Positions 60,261-64,000 of a stretch of DNA of 64,000 bases are shown one piece after another. Numbering within the stretch: the first letter of the stretch is position 1; each line of letters starts with the position of its first letter. The notes beneath the pieces are model-generated. The model was given only the letters and a program-made list of their open reading frames with translations. It was not told where the DNA came from and did no database searches. The stretch comes from CALBPI01 sp039033995. Its GTDB lineage: Bacteria; Pseudomonadota; Gammaproteobacteria; Steroidobacterales; Woeseiaceae. The position numbers and the translations under genes are program-made. The stretch covers positions 94,158-158,157 of the forward strand of contig JBCCBP010000004.1 in NCBI GenBank assembly GCA_039033995.1, read 5' to 3'.

Positions 60261-61186
60261 ACGGACAGCTCTTGCAACCAGTCAACCGGTTTCAACCAGC
60301 GCTCCGTCAACGCACGTTCCGCTGAGCCTTGCTCCGCTTGCCAACCGTATTCCCAGCGCACCTGGGGTGGCAGAGACATCAGAATCGACTCTGTCCGACC
60401 ACCGGATTGCAGGCCGAACAGCGTGCCGCGGTCGTAGACCAAATTGAACTCCACGTAGCGGCCGCGCCGATAGAGCTGAAAGTGTCTTTCCTGCTCACTG
60501 TAAGGGTCTTCCCGACGGCGCTCGACGATGGGTTCATAGGCTTTCAGGAAGTGATCGCCCACACTCTGCATAAACGCAAAGCAGCGATCGAAGCCCCACT
60601 CATTCAGGTCATCGAAAAACAGACCGCCGATACCGCGGGTCTCGCCGCGATGCGGCAAGAAGAAATACTCGTCACACCATTTTTTGTAGCGCGCATACAC
60701 ATCATCGCCAAACGGATCGCACGCGGCTTTAGCAGTTTCATGCCAGTGACGGACATCCTCTTCTCGCGGATAAAACGGCGTGAGATCAAAACCACCACCA
60801 AACCACCAGATCGGCGTTTTGTCTTCTGCCAACGCGGCAAATACCCGCACATTGGCATGCGTGGTAGGCACGTGCGGGTTGTGCGGATGAAAGACCAGTG
60901 ACACACCCATGGCTTCGAAGCGTCGGCCTGCCAGTTCCGGACGCGCTTTGGTAGCGCTTGGTGGCAGGTTGTCGCCCATGACATGGGAAAAGCCGATGCC
61001 CGCTTGCTCCATCAGCGCGCCATCGACTAGCACACGGGAAACGCCGCCACCACCGCCATCGCGCTGCCAGGCATCTCGTGCGAAGTGTGCCTTGCCGTCC
61101 AGAGCCTCGATGCGTTGCACAATCGTATCTTGTAATCCGGTCAGGTACGCCTTGACCGCGTCGAGATTTTGCTCAAATTCGTTCAT
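60257..61186 (-). CDS. hemF: Oxygen-dependent coproporphyrinogen III oxidase
   Basis: This 309-residue enzyme decarboxylates coproporphyrinogen III to protoporphyrinogen IX using oxygen, a late heme step. Marks are GGGGVSRVLVDGALMEQAGIGFSHV, GVSLVFHPHNPHVPTTHANVR, WWFGGGFDLTPFYP, KKWCDEYFFLPHRGETRGIGGLFFDD, RRGRYVEFNLVYDRGTLFGL and ESILMSLPP. The ATG at 61186 gives the family start MNEFEQNLDAVKAYL. It implies aerobic heme synthesis. Confidence 0.97.
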   Translation of the reverse strand: MNEFEQNLDAVKAYLTGLQDTIVQRIEALDGKAHFARDAWQRDGGGGGVSRVLVDGALMEQAGIGFSHVMGDNLPPSATKARPELAGRRFEAMGVSLVFHPHNPHVPTTHANVRVFAALAEDKTPIWWFGGGFDLTPFYPREEDVRHWHETAKAACDPFGDDVYARYKKWCDEYFFLPHRGETRGIGGLFFDDLNEWGFDRCFAFMQSVGDHFLKAYEPIVERRREDPYSEQERHFQLYRRGRYVEFNLVYDRGTLFGLQSGGRTESILMSLPPQVRWEYGWQAEQGSAERALTERWLKPVDWLQELSV

Positions 61187-61331
61187 TGTCGATGTTCCAA
61201 TAGATTCTGATCGTCTCCCCAGACGACCCTGCGTAGTGTAACGCGCGCAAGACCACAGGGCACTACTCAACAATGCACGCCCTGAGTCCGAAGGCTTGGC
61301 GGCGCCGTGTGCGTGGCGTTGCTAGCAAAAC

Positions 61332-61367
61332 AAAAAAAGCCCCGCGATCTGACAGACCGCGAGGCTT
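61332..61367 (-). terminator. Intrinsic terminator after the methyltransferase-like lipoprotein gene
   Basis: Read leftward, AAGCCTCGCGGTCT pairs with AGATCGCGGGGCTT apart from two mismatches and is followed by a run of seven T. It lies 24 bases beyond the stop of the leftward lipoprotein gene, in the 204-base gap before hemF. Confidence 0.88.
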
Positions 61368-61390
61368 CTCGGTGTCGTTCTAGCCCGGAT

Positions 61391-62311
61391 TTATTCCGGT
61401 TTACGGAACTTCAGTGTCATCCGATTCGATTCGCCAATTTCAGATAACTCTGCCCGCAGTGTCTCGTTGTCACGAGACGTCGCAAGCGTCGGTGACAGTC
61501 GCCAGACGATGTCCTCGGTGGTCGGCTGGTCAGCCGGGTTGGCATTGATATCGCTGGACTCGACAAACTCGAAGCCGGCGGCTTCGGCTGCGGCAATCAC
61601 TGCTGACTGCTTCAGATATCCGTTGCTGCCATCCGCCCAGTCATCCGGCATTTCTTCGCGCGCCTGATGTTGAACAACTCCGAGCGTGCCGCCGGGTTTC
61701 AGTACGTTGAAGGCATCGGACAACGCCTTGGTGCGGTACTGACCTTCCGCCTCGAAGCGATTCAGGTTGTGCAACGCGCGCACCATCAGCACGGCGTCTG
61801 CGCTGCCGGCAAGGTCTTCTGGCATCGAACCGAAAACGAATGCGCTGGCTTCAGCAGCGTCATCGTCGCCCCAGGTTTTAACGTCGGCCACCCAGTCGGC
61901 AGCCCAGGTTTTCTTTTTCTCCAAGGCTTCGTCGCTGAAGAACCCAAACAATGGGAACATGTCGAGCGCGTAGTCGACGCCGATCAGCTTGCCGTCAGCG
62001 CCAAGGTAGGGGTAGAGAATCTTGCTGTACCAGCCGCCGCCAGGCAGTGCCTCGACGACCGTCATGCCCGGCTCGATACCGAAGAACTCGAGTGTGGCGG
62101 CTGGATTGCGCGCGTCGTAGCGCGCTTGCGCGGCCTCTGGCTGTGATGCCAATATCGCCGTCAGATCAGGCGCCTTGGTCATGGCTTCTGTGGTTTCAAC
62201 AGCCGCTGCTTCCGCGGCACTCGCCGCTTCAGTGGCGGTCGTGTCGGTTTCTGTCTTGCTGCATGCGGCCAATAGTGTCCCCGCAGCACACAGTGCGATG
62301 AAATGCTTCAT
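61391..62311 (-). CDS. Predicted methyltransferase-like lipoprotein (COG4798 type)
   Basis: The protein has about 306 residues. The signal FIALCAAGTLLAAC gives a lipobox, followed by a Thr/Ala/Glu-rich linker (TETDTTATEAASAAEAAAVE). The rest has a methyltransferase-like fold: LEFFGIEPGMTVVEALPGGGWYSKIL as motif I, LIGVDYALDMF and NVLKPGGTLGVVQHQA as a late motif. Members are secreted or lipid-anchored, which is unusual for SAM enzymes, so they may not methylate anything. AAGGAG precedes the ATG at 62311. Confidence 0.82.
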   Translation of the reverse strand: MKHFIALCAAGTLLAACSKTETDTTATEAASAAEAAAVETTEAMTKAPDLTAILASQPEAAQARYDARNPAATLEFFGIEPGMTVVEALPGGGWYSKILYPYLGADGKLIGVDYALDMFPLFGFFSDEALEKKKTWAADWVADVKTWGDDDAAEASAFVFGSMPEDLAGSADAVLMVRALHNLNRFEAEGQYRTKALSDAFNVLKPGGTLGVVQHQAREEMPDDWADGSNGYLKQSAVIAAAEAAGFEFVESSDINANPADQPTTEDIVWRLSPTLATSRDNETLRAELSEIGESNRMTLKFRKPE

Positions 62312-62370
62312 GAAAACGCTCCTTTGCGTAGTGACCACCTGCTAGGCCAGGGCCGGCATACCAGCCAGCA

Positions 62371-64000
62371 TCAGCCCACTTTCTTGGTGGCTTTTTTCGT
62401 TACTTTCTTTTTGCTTGCGCTGGCTTTTTTTGCGGTCTTCTTTTTGGTCTTTTTCTTGGCTTTCTTCTTTGCAGTCTTCTTCTTCGTTTTTTTCTTGGCA
62501 GCAGCGGTGTCGTCCGCAGCCGTCTTTTTGGTCGTCTTTTTCTTGCCACGCCGGCCGCGTTCAGGGGCGGCGGCCAGCAACTCCTGGCACTCTTCCAGCG
62601 TCAGCGATTTCGGTTCGCGATCCTTCGGGATCTTGGCGTTTTTCTTCTTGTCGGTGATGTAGGGGCCGTAACGGCCGTTCAGCACCTGGATGCCTTGTTC
62701 TTCGAAGTCGAGGATTAACCGATTGGCATCGGCGATTTTCTTTTCCTTGATCACTTCGAGCGCTCGCTCCAGTGTGATCGTATACGGATCATCGTCGCCC
62801 TTGATCGAAACAAACTTGTTCGCGTAGCGCACATACGGACCGAAACGTCCAATGCTGGCCGACACCGCTTCACCTTCTTCCGTTTCGCCGAGCTTACGTG
62901 GCAACTGAAACAGATCGAGTGCCGTTTCGAGATCGATATCGTTCATTTTCTGGCCCGGACGAAGGCCGGCGAACTTCGGTTTCTCCTCGTCGTCCTTGGT
63001 GCCGATCTGTACGAAAGGTCCGTAGCGTCCCATGCGCACAGACACCGGTTTCCCGGATTTCGGGTCGGTGCCGAGTTCACGGGATTGGGCGACCTGCTCA
63101 CGCGTGACGCTCTTGTCTTTGTCTTCAACCTGGTCAGAGAAGGGTCGCCAGAACTCGTCGAGCAACGGCACCCACTCACGATCGCCGCGGGAAACTGCAT
63201 CGAGATCATCTTCCATACGGGCCGTGAACTCATAGTCCACGTACTGTGTGAAATGATCGGTCAGGAAACCGTTGACAATGCGCCCGATATCGGTCGGCAG
63301 GAATCGCTTGCCATCGAGCTCGACGTATTCGCGATTGCGCAACGTGGAAATGATGCTGGCATAGGTGGATGGTCTGCCGATGCCATACTCTTCGAGGGTT
63401 TTTACGAGACTCGCTTCCGTGTAGCGCGGGGGCGGCTCGGTGAAGTGTTGGTCGGCGCGCAACTCCGCAAGCGTGATGACATCGCCTTCTTTCATCTCCG
63501 GCAGGCGTCGATCGTTGTCCTCGCTGGCGCTATCGTCTTTGCCTTCCTGGTAGACCGCCATAAAGCCCGGGTGCACCAGAATAGAACCGTTCGCGCGGAA
63601 GGCGCCGGCCGCTGTTTGATCGCCAGGTTTTTCGCCGGGCAACAATTCGACGGCAACGGTGTCGAATACCGCGGGCACCATCTGCGATGCGACGCTGCGC
63701 TTCCAGATTAGGTCGTAGAGCTTGAATTGATCGTCGTCGAGCGCGGCTTTCATCGCGCCCGGAGTTCTGGCCGACGACGTCGGTCTAATCGCTTCGTGCG
63801 CTTCCTGGGCGTTTTTTGACTTAGTGCGGTAATCGCGCTGTGTCTCCGGCAGGTTTTCCTTTCCGTAACGCTCGACGATGACATCGCGAATCTCGTCAAT
63901 GTCTCCAAGAACCGGTCCGAAGGAATAGGGATCATCGAACTCCCACTGATTGCCGTGACCGCGTCCGCGCACGCGGTAGTCCCCCTCCGGGATAAGTCCG
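62371..64000 (-). CDS. topA: DNA topoisomerase I, C-terminal part, joined upstream to foreign sequence
   Basis: The frame is open to the window edge. From about 63891 leftward it is clear TopA: IRDVIVERYGKENLP, KSKNAQEAHEAIRPT, FTEPPPRYTEASLVKTLEEYGIGRPSTYASIIS and YEFTARMEDDLDAV. Three zinc-free C-terminal repeats follow (MGRYGPFVQI, IGRFGPYVRY, LNGRYGPYI), then a lysine-rich tail. The segment that should precede IRDVI, with the catalytic Tyr in YMRTDS, is absent. In its place is a GlgB-like stretch (63901-64000). As written, the product would lack the Toprim domain and active Tyr unless the join is artificial. Confidence 0.85.
   Translation of the reverse strand, partial: GLIPEGDYRVRGRGHGNQWEFDDPYSFGPVLGDIDEIRDVIVERYGKENLPETQRDYRTKSKNAQEAHEAIRPTSSARTPGAMKAALDDDQFKLYDLIWKRSVASQMVPAVFDTVAVELLPGEKPGDQTAAGAFRANGSILVHPGFMAVYQEGKDDSASEDNDRRLPEMKEGDVITLAELRADQHFTEPPPRYTEASLVKTLEEYGIGRPSTYASIISTLRNREYVELDGKRFLPTDIGRIVNGFLTDHFTQYVDYEFTARMEDDLDAVSRGDREWVPLLDEFWRPFSDQVEDKDKSVTREQVAQSRELGTDPKSGKPVSVRMGRYGPFVQIGTKDDEEKPKFAGLRPGQKMNDIDLETALDLFQLPRKLGETEEGEAVSASIGRFGPYVRYANKFVSIKGDDDPYTITLERALEVIKEKKIADANRLILDFEEQGIQVLNGRYGPYITDKKKNAKIPKDREPKSLTLEECQELLAAAPERGRRGKKKTTKKTAADDTAAAKKKTKKKTAKKKAKKKTKKKTAKKASASKKKVTKKATKKVG
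63901..64000 (-). other. Glycogen-branching-enzyme-like segment fused to topA
   Basis: The 33 residues encoded here include GLIPEGDYRVRGRG and WEFDDPYSFGPVLGD. The pattern DYRVR...EF-DDPYSFGPVLGD matches the N-terminal domain of GlgB (consensus YRLR...DPYxFGPxLGDLD) and has no counterpart in TopA. It reads in frame into TopA at GDIDEIRD. The remainder of the fragment lies beyond the window. Confidence 0.65.

Noticed and set aside
61391..62311. The lipoprotein as a true cytosolic SAM methyltransferase
   Set aside because: The lipobox and low-complexity linker indicate export. The fold is methyltransferase-like, but the activity is doubtful.
62303..62662. A hydrophobic plus-strand frame rich in Phe, Leu and Val that looks like a membrane protein
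   Set aside because: It is the reverse complement of the lysine-rich TopA tail (AAG/AAA codons read as CTT/TTT), not a gene.
1..64000. CRISPR arrays, insertion sequences, prophage, tRNA or rRNA genes
   Set aside because: None seen. Spacers are short, no direct-repeat array, transposase or integrase motif appears, and no cloverleaf was recognised.

Overview
The window is about 57% GC, tightly packed and entirely chromosomal in character. Genes often overlap by 1, 4 or 8 bases. I see no insertion sequences, integrases, CRISPR arrays, tRNAs or rRNAs, and no gap above 300 bases. The gene set (YceH, YajQ, YaaA, PrlC, HemF, TfpX/TfpZ, DUF3379 anti-sigma, an SLC13 carrier, a lysine-tailed TopA) fits a free-living aerobic gammaproteobacterium. 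I cannot name a genus.

Region 1 (1-12196) is a divergent purine-nucleoside and urea catabolism locus. Leftward from about 5.3 kb run an MFS carrier, an IPNS-like Fe(II)/2-oxoglutarate oxygenase, a ribokinase, 5-hydroxyisourate hydrolase and the two xanthine dehydrogenase subunits. The second subunit is cut by the window edge. Rightward run a nucleoside hydrolase, a complete urease set (ureDABCEFG) and a PhyH-type Fe(II)/2-oxoglutarate oxygenase. The logic is uptake, glycosidic cleavage, ribose phosphorylation, oxidation of the base, ring opening and urea hydrolysis. The two oxygenases have no assigned place in this route.

Region 2 (12225-24863) holds small conserved genes: YceH; a DUF1272 zinc protein; two head-to-head phosphoribosyltransferase paralogues; a membrane-anchored methyltransferase-like protein; an operon of two YbjQ proteins, an M48 peptidase and a double glutaredoxin/GST-fold protein; a thioredoxin-fold/prolyl-4-hydroxylase fusion; an HI0933 flavoprotein; a TfpX/TfpZ protein; an SLC13 carrier; a DUF547 lipoprotein and an MFS pump.

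Region 3 (25005-35703) has PEP carboxylase, YajQ, a TlpA-like lipoprotein, an ABC exporter with a small partner, an SLC13 carrier with RCK_C domains and a DUF885 lipoprotein.

Region 4 (35690-42671) is a complete trp operon, trpL-E-G-D-C-F-B-A, with a DUF2007 zinc-ribbon gene coupled to trpA. The leader has a sigma-70-type promoter, an 18-residue peptide with three consecutive Trp codons, a pairing antiterminator segment and a strong terminator. Promoter spacing suggests that the leader ORF is leaderless.

Region 5 (42672-64000) is mostly housekeeping: panD, yaaA, an HD-domain protein, prlC, gor, a DUF4397 lipoprotein, aroE, hemB, an ECF sigma/anti-sigma pair, tag, a large subtilase, an outer-membrane barrel, a cupin, a TonB-C protein, a VOC protein, hemF, a methyltransferase-like lipoprotein and topA. 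At the right edge topA is joined in frame to a segment that reads like the N-terminal part of glycogen branching enzyme. This is either a real rearrangement or an assembly chimera.
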